Below, piece after piece: positions 48,160-60,599 of a stretch of DNA of 64,000 bases. Under the pieces are notes generated by a model. It ran no database searches. It was not told the origin of the DNA and was given only the letters and a program-made list of their open reading frames with translations. The DNA comes from Monodelphis domestica (Eukaryota > Chordata > Mammalia > Didelphimorphia > Didelphidae). A program made the position numbers and the translations under genes. The DNA lies in the NCBI RefSeq assembly GCF_027887165.1, contig NC_077234.1, forward strand, positions 141,909,857 through 141,973,856, read 5' to 3'. Positions within the stretch are counted from its first letter, which is position 1, and the number at the start of each line of letters is the position of its first letter.

Positions 48160-48300
48160 GAATGGACAGAAGAAGCCATTTCCTTCAAACCACTTATTTC
48201 ACAAATGAGGAAATCAAGATGCATAGAGTTTAAATGTTAAATTTTAAGAGTGTAAATTTAAGGTCAAGGTCCCATAAGTATGAAAAGTCAGAACCAGTTT
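48160..48300 (-). repeat. MIR/CORE-SINE-like fragment
   Basis: Reversed core: atttcacaaatgaggaaatc, aagatgcatagagtttaaat, then aaggtcccataagtatg. Confidence 0.5.
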
Positions 48301-48500
48301 TTGCTTTTATCATGTCTATAGTCCTTAATTATCCATTTTCTCAATTTCTCCTATAATTTTCATTTTTCTATTTGTATTTATTTTATATTTTATGTTTTTC
48401 TGTATTCTTTTCATTTTAATTTCATGTACAATTAATCTATTCTTTTACAAATTTCTAAATGTATAGTTTCAGGGACTCAGCAATACTTCTGACTACTGCT

Positions 48501-48722
48501 TTAGCTCTTGTTGTTGAGTCATTTCAGGCATGTTCAACTCTTCACAAAACCATTTGGGGTTTTCTTGGCAAAGATATTAAAATGTTTTGTTATCTGAAGT
48601 AGAAAAGGCTAATTTATTTGTCTAGGGTCACAAAGTATCTGAGACCAGATTTGAACTCACAAAGATGAGTCCTTCTAACTCCAGACCCAGCACTCTTTCC
48701 ACTGCACCACTTAGGTGCTTTA
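48501..48722 (-). repeat. CORE-SINE copy, near full length
   Basis: Reversed SINE: ttgttgagtcatttcaggca, ccatttggggttttcttggc, tagggtcacaaagtatctga, gaccagatttgaactcacaa, then the head ccactgcaccacttaggtgc. Confidence 0.78.
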
Positions 48723-48973
48723 GCTATATTCCCAAATTCTAGCTTTGCCTCACTGTTTTTGATCTCATTCCTATATTATTTAAAAATATTTTTTAACTTT
48801 GTAATCCCAGGCATCTTATTTCATTCTTTCAAAAACATTATTTTGAGAAAGGTCCAATTCTCTTTAGTAAATTGTCAATGGGTTCATGTCATTCACATAT
48901 ACACACATGCAAATCCATGAAGTCCATATATGTGTGTTTATGTAGATAGGTATATGTTTATATACATATATAA

Positions 48974-49280
48974 TGTATAATTGAAAATCTGTTACCCTAA
49001 AAAAGAACTACATTTTCCGGGAGTCCACTGATTTTCTGTCATTACATACTTCCTGTAGACAGAGGATAATAACGAGTGTGTGGTCCTCTTGGGCCTCTTT
49101 CTTGGGCTTGCAGCCAGCATGGTGGTGGTAATAAGCTAAGTGAGGGAATTTTAAATGGACTAATCAGCCATGGACATGTAGTCTTTATTTTGTATCTTCT
49201 TTATTCCTTGATTTCTTATGGTCATTAATAAATTTTTAATAAAATATTTTTATTATTGAGATTTAATTTTCATTCTTACA
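48974..49280 (+). repeat. 5' LTR of the compact element
   Basis: Paired with 50118-50415. It has TG...CA ends and contains ttcttgggcttgcagccagc and a ggtggtggtaataagc block shared with the partner. Confidence 0.85.
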
Positions 49281-50117
49281 GTTTTGGCTTTTGAGGTTGT
49301 GGCTGTTTTGACATATGTCAAAGGCAGGACTTCCTTGTCCCACATTCTACCAAGTATCTCAAATTTGGCTACTACCTGGCTCCTATAATCTAGTCCCTAT
49401 TCTGTCTTTCACTTTTTGGCAAAACTTTTTGTAGTCTTGCCTGCAAATGGGTAAGTGAAATATTATTGCATTTGTCCTATAAACTTGTGGGATAGAAATT
49501 ACTTTACTTGGCCCTGATTCAAGAATCTTTTATAATTTTATTTTCTTTCACTTAGAATTTTTACACATAAGACTTTGATAGTCTTTATTTCATCCACAAA
49601 TTATTTTCTCTTTTATTTGGATTTTATTTGATGTTTTTGATTTCTCTTGCCAATTGATTCATTTATCTCATAACTCAGGCATGCATTGCTAAGTGATCCC
49701 AGTGTTTTTCAGCACTTTCTTCAGGGGGGAATGTATTATTATTCTAAAATACAAAGTTTAAATTCTTTTTGAGATTAATTTTAGGATAAGAAATATGCTA
49801 CCTCTCTGAATCCAGAAACTGAACTGTTTGGAGAAGGCACCATGAAAATGCCTCCAGAGACCACACACTACACCATAATATCCAGAGTGAAATTTGGGAT
49901 GTGGTGATTTGAACACTGTGGGGTTGAATGCATTTGATTTTGCATGTGTACTCTTAGCTGAAGGGGACTGCTCCCTAACTGGCTTTTTGTTAATGTACCT
50001 AGCAATCATTGGTTTTATTTTCTTTTCCTTTTATCCCCAAATTATTGTAATTTCAAAGTTGGTTCTGTTTATAAGTTCCATTGGAGAGACTAGGCTTCCA
50101 CTAATCTCAGGGGAGAA

Positions 50118-50415
50118 TGTATAATTGAAAATCTGTTACCCTAATAAAGAACTACATTTCCTGGGACCCCACTGACTTCCTGTCCTTATGTACTTCTTGT
50201 AGACAGCAGATATTAGTGAGTGGGCGGTCTTCTTGGGACTCTTTCTTGGGCTTGCAGTCAGCATGGTGGTGGTGGTAAGCTAAGTGTGAGGATTTTAAAT
50301 GGGCTAATCAGCCATCGGCATGTGGTCTTTATTTTGTATCTTATTTATTCCTTGATTTTAATAAATCTTTTTAATATAATTATTTTATTATTTAGATTTA
50401 ATTTTCATTCTTACA
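50118..50415 (+). repeat. 3' LTR of the compact element
   Basis: Partner of 48974-49280, placed right after the purine tract at 50109-50117. Confidence 0.85.
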
Positions 50416-50496
50416 ATAATAAATATATTCATATGCATCACATATGTCAACAAATAATAATCTTAATGACGTTTATAGACCGTAAGCCATTATGAA

Positions 50497-50498
<2 letters not shown>

Positions 50499-50541
<43 letters not shown>
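50499..50541. repeat. (TA)n microsatellite
   Basis: About 21 uninterrupted TA units. Confidence 0.95.
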
Positions 50542-50544
<3 letters not shown>

Positions 50545-50669
50545 CATGCCTAATCCTTAATTTTTTCTTGAATGGTTCATGTAAAAATGACATTTCTATG
50601 TTATCTTAATGCTTGTCAAACGTTTTACATATATTACTTCAAGTGATTTTTTGTTATTAATAGAATTTA

Positions 50670-51620
50670 TTTCCAGGCATTCAGCTCTTCCCTCCACTTG
50701 CCACACCATGGAAGGCATTATCTGGCAAAGAGATGTGTATACATAGATTATGTTTTTGTGTTTCCATTCTTTATGTTTTCAATGCGTTTTTATTCTCTGG
50801 AAATGATCATTCACAAGTTATTTTTCAAACATGAAATCATAAATGTACATAATTTTATCTGTTCTACTCATTACACTCTTCATTATCTCATATAGCTCTT
50901 TTAAAGATTTTTTAAAAAAATATTTTCATTATTTCTAAAGGTGCAGTTATTTGATCATCATCATATACTAAAATCTATTTAGCCATTTCCCAAACAAAGG
51001 ACATACCTCCATTTTCCAGTTATTTGCTACCACATAGAGAGCTGATATAAAATATTTAAATTTATAGGTTCTTTTCCTTTTTCCCTGATCTCCTTGGGAA
51101 AAAGACCTAGGAAATTATATTACTGAGTCTAAGGTCATACAGAATTTTGTAGCTCTCTATAAGTAATTCGAAATTGTGAATGGTTGTATCAGATCACAGT
51201 TCCACCACCAATGTATTAGTGTCTTCACTTTCCATATCCCCCTCCATTTGTCAATATTGCCTTTTTGTCTTTTTAACCAATTTGATATGTGTGAGATGAT
51301 GCCTGAGGATTGTGTTGGCTTTTATTTCCCTAATCACTAGTGGTTTAGAACATTTTTTCATAAATCTATATATGGCTTTGATTTCTTCCCCCCAAAACAG
51401 TATGTTCATATCTTTTAGCTATTTATCATTCAGAAGATGTCTTACTCCCATAAATTTGACAAAGGTCACTATATATTTTAAATATGGGGACTCTATTCAA
51501 AAGACTGGCTGTGAAAATCAATCACATGTTTATTGTTGCTATAATTTATTCTTTGACTCATCATTGAAGAAATTGATATCAATCTCAATTTTTGTTTTAT
51601 TACTATCTCTTTCTGTCTTT
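50670..51620 (-). repeat. Old L1 3' region
   Basis: Reversed and diverged L1 order: cagttatttgctaccacata near 51018, the cacagttccaccaccaatg block near 51196, tttaaccaatttgatatgtg near 51272 and ccctaatcactagtggttta near 51328. Compare the clearer copy at 16918-18222. Confidence 0.65.
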
Positions 51621-51783
51621 GTTTCTTAATTTCCTTCTACATCTGTTAGAGATATATATCTATATCTATATAATATTTATGATATTTTTTCATTACTTCT
51701 GATACCCTTAAATATAGTATATATTTCCTTCTTATCTCTCAAAATTGCAAAACAGTTGCTGATCTGCATTGGTAAAGTGAAGT

Positions 51784-51946
51784 TCCTTCCTTCCTTCCTT
51801 CCTTCCTTCCTTCCTTCCTTCCTTCCTTCCTTCCTTCCTTCCTTCCTTCCTTCCTTCCTTCCTTCCTTCCTTCCTTCCTTCCTTCCTTCCTTCCTTCCTT
51901 CCTTCCTTCCTTCCTTCCTTCCTTCCTTCCTTCCTTCCTTCCTTCC
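51784..51946. repeat. Long (CCTT)n microsatellite
   Basis: About 163 bases of pure pyrimidine on the plus strand, roughly 40 uninterrupted CCTT units. The open frames across it (poly Ser-Phe-Leu-Pro or Glu-Gly-Arg-Lys) are translations of the repeat and not proteins. Confidence 0.97.
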
Positions 51947-51959
51947 CTACTTTCTCTCT

Positions 51960-54059
51960 GCATCTGTACATATCTTTTTTCCTCTTTCTCTCATTTATGC
52001 TTGCTATTATCATTTTTATATTTATCCTTCTCTCTTTCTCATTTCTCACAATACTCACACCACATGTTTACATAGGCACACATACACAAACACACACATG
52101 CTCACATATATTCCTGACCTTCCCTTTACCTGCTCCAATAACTGGGATTCACTGTCTTATTTTAATTATCATTCATTTGCAATTATGTTTTCTAACAAAT
52201 TTTTATAAAGAGAATTTGTTCTCTTCTAGTACTAAACTTGTACATTTTCTTACTCTCTGTCTTTTATGAAAAGGAGAGTTTCTCCACACAAAATTTAAGT
52301 TTTCTTTAATTTTTTTTCATGAGTGTTTGTGTATGGAGTCACATGTATGCTGGTGTTTTTTTTTTTTCCTTGCAACTTATTCCTTTAATTATCAATTCAT
52401 GAAGAATGCAGTATGGTACTATGAGTAAGTCTGTATCATTACTAATAAAACTTGTTGCTCCCCTTTGCCATTAACAAACCACTCACATAATGTCTTGTTT
52501 TAGGATCAGTGTTCCATCCATCATTATCATTTAGTTATGCTAACACCAAATATTGATTAACTCAATCTCTTGGGAAGTAGAACATTTACTTGGTAAAAGT
52601 ATTCTAATGAAGTGACTAAACTTTCATGTTTCCAAGAATCCTATTATAAATCCTGCATTACTTCTACTATACCTTTGAAAAAAATATTTGTTGGCAACTT
52701 TTTTTTTTCACCTTGATCAGCTTTCAATCATATCCTCCCATTTTCTTATTTCCTGTTGTTTAACCCTACTTTGATTGCTGAGAAATTAAGGAAATTGCTG
52801 TTTTTTTTTTCTTTCTACTCAATTTTAGCCAGTGGGAGTAGATCTCAGTTAAATAGATAGAGGGGAACTGGAGATACATTAATACCTTGACTAACTGTGA
52901 GCAGAGAAGAAATGTGCACAAAATATGTAATATCTCCCCAAAGATCAATTGATTATTTACCAATATTATGAGATTTAATTCTGTTATTTTTCTTTTCTTA
53001 AATCAATAAATCTTCCAAAATCTGTAGCTTTTTAGATCATTTTCCCCTTGATGATTTGTATTTGTTCCTTTATAAAATAAAAATGAATTCATTAGAAAAT
53101 TAAAAGTTTAGAAACAAATTCTCTACCCTTTAATTTTAGTAAATGATTATTTTAGGAAAACCATTGCTTATTTATTCCGTTATCCTTTTCTCCATTTTAT
53201 TTATGTGAATAAAAGTATTATAACCCTCATTAATGCTGGTAACAGTTTAGTCAAAATTGTCTTTAATACTTTATTTATATACATGTGAAAGAAAACATGT
53301 ATCAATGTTTCTGAAATTATTAAATTTTGCTGATTTTAATATGTGGTAAAACTTTCTTTTAATTGCTTCTATTGTAATTTTACATTTCTTTTCATTATAA
53401 AATTACAGAAACTGAATATAAAACATCCTATGAGACCATATAATCAACCATCCTATTGTTAAAATATCGTGTGTATTCATATATCATTTTTTGCATATTA
53501 TATAGGTAGATACATGCATGTATACACATATATATATCCACACACATGTATATGTGTACATTTATGCATGTTGCATGCCTAAATATGCACATTGCATAAT
53601 TTTGTGTGCATGTATGTATATATGTTTATTTCACCTTCTTTATGTATGAGCATAAAGTTGTATTTGTGCTAAGAATGTTCAGGTAGTTAGACAGATCTGG
53701 GATCATATAGGTATTGGTACTTAATCACCCACCATATATTACATCAACCTCTGATAATCTCATTCTAAATAATCTTTGCATTTTCTTGTATAACTTTCAT
53801 AAAAAATCTATTCAACTCTTGAAAGCCTTTTTTTGTTTGTTTGTTTTACTGGAAAGACAATATGAATGTTTGTTCTTAAATAAAAAAGACCTCATCATAC
53901 CCATGTCATCCAGGTGCTAAAAGAAGAGCACGTTCATTTTTGTCCATTTTAGGTGTTCACCATAGATATATTTTTTCCAAAATAAAATGAATAATTCATA
54001 TACATTTTTACCAAAGCCAAAGCTTTACTGTAATGGGAAAAATCTCAAACAGTACATTT
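51960..54059. other. Intergenic sequence, nothing recognised
   Basis: About 2.1 kb of T-rich DNA, with alternating TA/TG stretches near 53500-53620 and no gene. Confidence 0.4.
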
Positions 54060-54290
54060 GCTCCATTGAACTAAACTGGTGTTGTGGAACAAGTATTGGA
54101 AACAGAATCCAGCTTCTGCTGCATTCTAACTGTGTGATCATGAATGAGTCACTGAACCTTTCTCCCCTTGAGTTTTCTCATTTATAAAATAAGGAAAATA
54201 ATCCCTGAAATATCTACCTTTCATGTTTGCAGTTACAAATAAATATGATGATGTCTAAGAAGCACTTTTCAATTTTAAAAGCACTATGAA
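54060..54290 (+). repeat. MIR/CORE-SINE copy
   Basis: Order: ggaacaagtattggaaacag, attctaactgtgtgatcatg, aatgagtcactgaacctttc, ttttctcatttataaaataa, then the tail gaagcacttttcaattttaa. Confidence 0.65.
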
Positions 54291-57200
54291 AACCACCATT
54301 TCTTTTATTGCTTTTGTTAAACATAGTTCTTAGTCATTGAATGTAAAAGGAAATATTGAACCATGATTATGTGCACAAGTTTTAATTAATTGATGAAATT
54401 CCTTACTTATATTGTGATATAGGGTTCAGATTCCAGATAAAGATACCTCTTTATTTACATCTTCATTTCTGGTGGCAGGAATGATGTTATATATAAAGAT
54501 GTTATATATATATAAAGACATAAAGATGTTAGAGTTGGTTTTAAAGATGAGAAAATTGTTATCCTGACAATTGAGTGAACTAGCCAAATGTGATATTAGA
54601 GGTAATATAAGATGGAAGCAGGGTCCAAACCATTATCTTTTTATACCACATTGTTGAACATACTAACCTTAGCAGTCACTGTTGGCATGATCCTTCAATA
54701 GCAAAGAAACTGAACTTTCAAAAAAACAATTAATAGATACCTTTACTAGGAATACAGCATCTGTGCTTCCTCTTAGCTGTTTTAGATCTGCTACTGTTTC
54801 ACTTCTACTTTATAAGATATTTATCTGATACCAAAATTTAGGCCTCCATAAGAAATCTGTGTAAGACTATCAGAAAGGTTATCTGTACTTTTTCCATGTT
54901 TATGAATCTAAATCTTTTGAGGAATGTATTCTGCTAAGACTTGATATTATATGATATATGGATAAATTGAAGGCATTCCCCACCCAAAAAGAACCTCTGC
55001 AGTAATAAGTATTGTCACAAATGCCATTTTTAATTCATTGACTAATTTACCCATAATACTCAGCCTCACCAAAACTTCTGCTGATGTTAAGATGTTAAGT
55101 TAAGAACAGTTTTCAGTCAGATTACAATCATTGTAGAGTGACAAGATCCTTTGCAAATTGTGTCAATGTCAAAATAGTCTGACTTGTATGAGAAAAATTG
55201 AAGTCATTTTTATTTTCATAATAATTCTCTTGAATATACCATGCACTTAAATATAATTATGATCTTAATTACTTTGTGATATATTACATAGTAGAGAAAT
55301 ATACTATCATATAAAATTATTTTGTCACTTATTTGCATCTGTGCTGGAATAATTAATAGCTCACAAAGTAATTAATATTTGTTTAAACATGTGTTGACCA
55401 TTAAGTATATGTTCATATGTATCCATGTATATTTGTATCCATGTATGTATAAATAATGCGATGAAAATTCCTAACATTGCAGTGGAATCTGTCCTACTCC
55501 ATAAAACTTGAACTTTCATTCAATTATTAGGTGCAACTACATCACTGCTGGACAAAGGGAATTAAAAATCACACGGAAGATATTAGACTGTTTCCCTCAT
55601 TGGGGTACATCTGGGTTTACATAACTCATACAAGCAGCAGGTGTTTGCAAGATATGAGTTTATGAAAGTAAAACAAATGTATATGGTGTTAAATAATTAA
55701 GTAGTTACATTGCCCATACAACAGATAGAGCAGAGCAGAACTCATAAATGTAACTAAGCTTTGTAGCCATTGTCTGTAGTCGGCCCAGGGATGAATTGGG
55801 CAGGTAGGCTATAGGCGAGTACTGGCTGCACATTTCACTTTGGATCTGTGCATTCCTGATACATTCTGTTTATTTGTGTAAAGTCAGAAAATGCCTTGAA
55901 GTTTAGGATTAAATTCTATAGTCCCTATGAGTTCCCCTCTGCCTCCAGGTCTATTCTCTTCTAGCTCAAGACTACAGTATAAGATTAATTTATCTTTTTA
56001 CCTGAACTTAAAAGAAAGACAAATACACGAGGACTTTGTTTTAGATAGGAGGCTTGCCTTCACTTGCAACTTTTATTAAAACTTTAGTGATTTTTAAATA
56101 GATTTGTTACTCATTTTGGCATATATGAGGCAGCTCCTGTGTTCTTTTTATATTTTTATTTGCATATTTTTCTCTAGAAATGCTTATAATAATTATATTA
56201 TATATATAAATATATATTATATCATAATAATAATTATGATACTTATAACTTTTAATGAAAATGCCTTCTATATTTGTAGAAATAATTTTTTAAAAAGAAC
56301 CTTCAGATTTTCCTTCTCCATTTACCTCAAATTAATTGATACTTTAAACAAATTCCATAGTAGAACAGTATTGCAAATTTCAGTGCATGGCATATAGAAT
56401 GTGCTTAAGAAACTTTTATTGTTTCTTTTTAGTTAACTAATTCTCACACAATTAAAAATTAATTTCAGACACTTTATAGTGTTCCTTTCACCAGATAATT
56501 CCTATAAATCCACTATATATGTATATGTATATATATATATCAACTCTTTTAATATAAAGTAATCAATGTGACAGCTTTAAAAATGAATAACCAATAACAA
56601 ATATGTAATGCAACTAATTGCATGCCTAGTCTTTTGGTGGATTTATGAGAACTCTTATGAGAACACTAAATGAATGTGTTAAATTATTCATTAAGCCTAT
56701 CACTCCCCATCAAGGCAGAATGAAAATTTTCCTGATCGTGCATTTCATAGCCTTCATATTATCCTTACCCTATGACAATTTACAAAACTAAAACTACAGT
56801 ATAATAGTATGAATATATCCCAAAGGAAACTACCTTGGTTATTACTTTTGACCTGATTTAGATAGGAACCAGAGGAGCTTTTTTCATTGACTCCAAATGT
56901 CAGCATGAGACCACATTTACTATTTCAGTAAAGTGAGATCTTGCCTTATAGTCACTGCCTAGGATAGCTGTAAAGTGGATTCATTTTTTAAAAGACTCTG
57001 TTGGATTTCAAAGAGTGGAGGCCTTGGGAATACTGAGTTCTTTTAGGAGCTTCATCTTAATGGGTTTTTATGCTCCAATGCTGTACAGCTTTAAGAAAAT
57101 CTCCCATTTCATGTTAGCTGAGCAATTACTCTTTTTTTGCTGGGTTGTCCCTTCATTCTTACTGATCTTGCAATTTCAAGCAAAGCATGATGGCGCCAGC

Positions 57201-57789
57201 TTTATTTGCATATTTCTGAGAACTACAGGCCAATTTTCCCAAGGCTGGATTTGCTCATGTAGAATAAGAGGTCACTTGAAATCCTCTATATACCATGGAG
57301 CCTTTATTGATAATCACACTAGGGATGGGGATTCTTTCTGCTTCTGATCTAAGCCTAAAGCCAGGGTCTTGTGACAGATTGACTCAGGACCATCTTGGCA
57401 GTAACAATATTTTCTGCCTTTCCTGGGCATCCAGAAATTATGTGTGTAGAAGTCATATAACTTTTTATGTGTGCCTCTTCTATTCACTTATCCTGCTGTA
57501 CTTTAGGTCTTGATTTTCTGTGGATGTATAATCATGTGTATATTGCACAAATATTTTTGTCCTTATTCATGTGTATATACACAAAACATACATTTGTATT
57601 AGATAAAATGCAAAACAGTGTAATGAGTATATGAGGCACAAATAAAAGGTTCTGTGTGCACACATATATGCATATTTGTATGTGTACTCAGAAATAGGAT
57701 CATAAAATCTATCATCGGAAAGAATATTAATCTCATCTCATCATTTTGTAAACTACAGGATTAAACATTTAGAGATAGTGGGGAAGCAT
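54291..57789. other. Intergenic sequence, nothing recognised
   Basis: About 3.5 kb. Two overlapping plus-strand frames (57015-57347 and 57295-57513) are the longest, but neither has a known domain, signal or splice context that I can support. Confidence 0.4.
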
Positions 57790-57960
57790 CTAACATATTC
57801 CTTTAATTTTACAAAGGATGAAACTGAAGCTCTTCAAGGTTAAATGCCTCCCTCAGAGTCACACAGACAATATTAATTAGGGGTGTAATTTGGAGCGAAC
57901 TCTTATGTATTCAAATCCAGTGATCTTTCTACTTCAAAGCTCTACTTCCTATATACTGTA
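57790..57960 (-). repeat. MIR/CORE-SINE-like fragment
   Basis: Reversed SINE: attttacaaaggatgaaact, gaagctcttcaaggttaaat, gcctccctcagagtcacaca, then tcaaatccagtgatctttct. Confidence 0.6.
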
Positions 57961-58112
57961 CCATATAACCATCCTATAATACTTGAAGGGCAATGAGGGT
58001 AAGTGTTCATGTACTGAGAATTCAGCTGTGTGTTAGGACCATTTTACTGGTCCTAAATTACCTACTATTGAGCAATGTCTAAATGGTTTTGTTTAGTGCT
58101 TGTCTCTGTTTA

Positions 58113-58113
58113 A

Positions 58114-58148
<35 letters not shown>

Positions 58149-58155
58149 GAGAGAT

Positions 58156-58186
<31 letters not shown>

Positions 58187-58188
58187 AA
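58113..58188. repeat. (GA)n microsatellite with GATA interruptions
   Basis: Purine-rich GA repeat with a few gata units. Confidence 0.95.
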
Positions 58189-59103
58189 TGATACTGTCCC
58201 ACCATTAAATCCAGCTGATGTCTTCAAGATTGAGTGAAATCTCTGGTTTAGTAGTTAAGATAAAATCAAATGTCTAGAAAATTGCTGTCAGGTAACTTTC
58301 TGCCTTGGCAAATTTATTTTGTGATGGCAGCTCTTTCTCAGAACAATAGTTTTCACTTGGAATATATCTTGAACTTTCTTAATATGCTGTATGACAGTAA
58401 TAACACATTTTATGTGTGTATGTATATCATGGATATATGTATATCTACATACACAAAGAAGAAACACTTTCTTTTGGAACAGACAACAATACAGTTTTCC
58501 TGAGGAACCAGAAACCTTTTTTATCATGTGTGTTGAGTGAGTCATGTTAAAAAAGAGACATGTTGATTTTCAGCCTTATCTAAATTGAGTGTTTATTCAG
58601 TCCTCTGAATTTAGAGAAGGCGAGTTTTTCAACCTCTGTCCAATCAGATATTTTACTACAAGGTGATTCCTAATTTCTGTTTGAATTTTTCACTATAGGA
58701 TCAATAATGACAACTTTCACATGGAAATGAATACTTGACAAACATCTTAAAAGGGGGAAACATATTATACTTTTTTTCTTCTCTTAAATATGTCACACAA
58801 TCCTCCAAGCACTTGTTTTCTATGCGGGAATAGCAATTTTAATACTATTTTAGTCACATTTATCATTGGCATTAGTAAAATTTAACATTTTATAATAATA
58901 CTTTTTCTTTAAGATGGAGTTTTGTGCTCTTTAACAAGTGGTACGAACCTTTCTCCCTTGGAACACTAGCTTCTTATTCATTAGTAATCAAGTTTTCCCT
59001 GTTCTTTACTCTTTTTTTCTAAATACTATGGAACACACACAGAGGGAGAAAGAGAAAGAAAGAGAGAGTACATACACTGCATGAAGTCTGATAATTTATT
59101 CAT
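58189..59103. other. Intergenic sequence, nothing recognised
   Basis: No coding or repeat signal that I can name. Confidence 0.4.
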
Positions 59104-59150
59104 ATATGTATGTATATGTGTGTATTATGTATGTATGTATGTATGTATCA
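59104..59150. repeat. (GTAT)n-like microsatellite
   Basis: Short interrupted run of gtat/tatg units. Confidence 0.8.
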
Positions 59151-59989
59151 ATTTATCTACTTGTTGGTCTATTCATCTGTCTGTTTGCCTATATCTTGCC
59201 TTTTACTGAAAGTTTAAAGAAAAATAATTTGTCTACTATGACAGCTGGTCATCTTGCCACATGTAGTTCTTTTCCACTCTCCTACAAGTTTGACTAGACA
59301 AAGAGGGAAGAAATATGAAATGATATTTGAGGAATTGGAAAAACAAACATTCTCTCCTTCATGTTCCCTTACTTTATCTGTATAGACAGAACCAAGGTGG
59401 GAGTGAGGGACAGGGATTATCTATTATTCTATCTTCCAAGGTTAATGTCAGTTTGCAAACTTTCTTCTTTTTTCCATAAAGAAGCTTATGTCTCTGTGTT
59501 TGTTAAAGATGGAAGATGAATGGCTCAGATTTTTTGTTTGTTTTTATTTTTTATTTAAAATCCCATAAACTTTTTTTTTCCCCTGGGGCCTTGAAATTCT
59601 GACAAGGGCTGTTACAAAATCTCCCTGGAAACATCTAGTCACAGTTCAGTTCTGTGAATGATAAGACTCCCAAGCATTTCCTTGAAACTTGTGCTCAGAA
59701 CTCATTTAAATTTCCCCTAAAAGAAAGAGCTAATTGGAGTTCTGGTGTCTTTGAATTAAAGGCAGAGCTAAGAGAGGCTAAAGACAAATCCCTGCCTTCT
59801 TTCCAACCAATTTGGCATGGTCTGTAAATATATGTCTTCTCACTCTTCTGTGGTTGGAAGAGACAATGAAGAGAGAATAGATTTCTTGTGCTTCACAGCT
59901 CTATCTATCAACACCAATGTATGGTCAATTAATGAATAAATATTTTTTGTGGGATAGTGGTCAGAAAAAAACAAACTTGAATTCAAATC
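59151..59989. other. Intergenic sequence, nothing recognised
   Basis: No gene recognised. Confidence 0.4.
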
Positions 59990-60130
59990 TTCTCAGCTCA
60001 GGTTCCTCAAATGTAAAATGGGAACAAGAAAAGCATCTCCTTCATTAGATTACTATAAAGATCAAATGAGCTGATGCATATAAAGTACTCTGAAAATGTT
60101 TAAGTGCTATATATGTAATAGTTATTATTT
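59990..60130 (+). repeat. MIR/CORE-SINE fragment (3' half)
   Basis: Tail pattern caaatgtaaaatgggaacaa, attagattactataaagatc, aaatgagctgatgcatataa, agtactctgaaaatgttta. Confidence 0.62.
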
Positions 60131-60289
60131 ATTAAGTTCCTACTTTGTCCAAGGAATTAAGTAAGGGAGAGGGCTTTATATTCTCATGAAATTACAAATA
60201 TTTTCAGAAGTTATGTGTCAGAGTAAATATCACTTTTATTCCCACAAGTACCTGAAATTCATGCCCCTCAAAATTGCACTATTTTATCA

Positions 60290-60440
60290 GGATCCACATG
60301 GCATAATGGATAGAGAATTAGACTCAGAACCAAGATCATCTTTATGGAAGTCTGGTCTATGACACCCATTTATTGTGTAATCTTGGGCAAGACACTTTAA
60401 ACTCTGCATGCTGTAGGTAACTCAACAAGATAATAAGTTA
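60290..60440 (+). repeat. CORE-SINE copy with tRNA-derived head
   Basis: Head atggcataatggatagagaa, then ttagactcagaaccaagatc and gtgtaatcttgggcaagaca. Confidence 0.65.
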
Positions 60441-60557
60441 AAGTGTAGACTTAAATTGATAGAAGGAATTTCCTCATTATGCAAATGGAATAAAAGGTTT
60501 CACCTTTGACCCTATTTTCATCAGGAATGGATCAATATTATGATCAAATGATAGGCC

Positions 60558-60588
60558 CCAATAACAACAACAACAACAACAACAACAA
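60558..60588. repeat. (AAC)n microsatellite
   Basis: About nine AAC units. The Cys-rich minus-strand frame here is a translation of it. Confidence 0.9.
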
Positions 60589-60599
60589 ACACAGAAAAA

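Larger units (their letters stand above)
48974..50415 (+). mobile_element. Complete compact LTR retrotransposon, non-coding
   Basis: Two direct repeats, 48974-49280 and 50118-50415, both begin TGTATAATTGAAAATCTG and end CATTCTTACA. The internal region is only 837 bases and ends in a purine tract (AGGGGAGAA) touching the 3' LTR. The 4-mer ataa flanks both ends, although in AT-rich context. No gag, protease or polymerase motif is found; the frames inside (for example 49894-50124) are chance. It must have relied on proteins from another element. The LTRs differ at many positions, so it is old. A partial relative is at 1310-2290. Confidence 0.85.

Noticed and set aside
51732..52208. Open frames of 74-150 codons on both strands across the (CCTT)n tract
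   Set aside because: A tetranucleotide repeat without stop codons opens several frames at once; there is no sequence beyond the repeat that resembles a protein.
57015..57513. Two overlapping plus-strand frames (110 and 72 codons)
   Set aside because: No recognisable family and no evidence of coding constraint in a single sequence.
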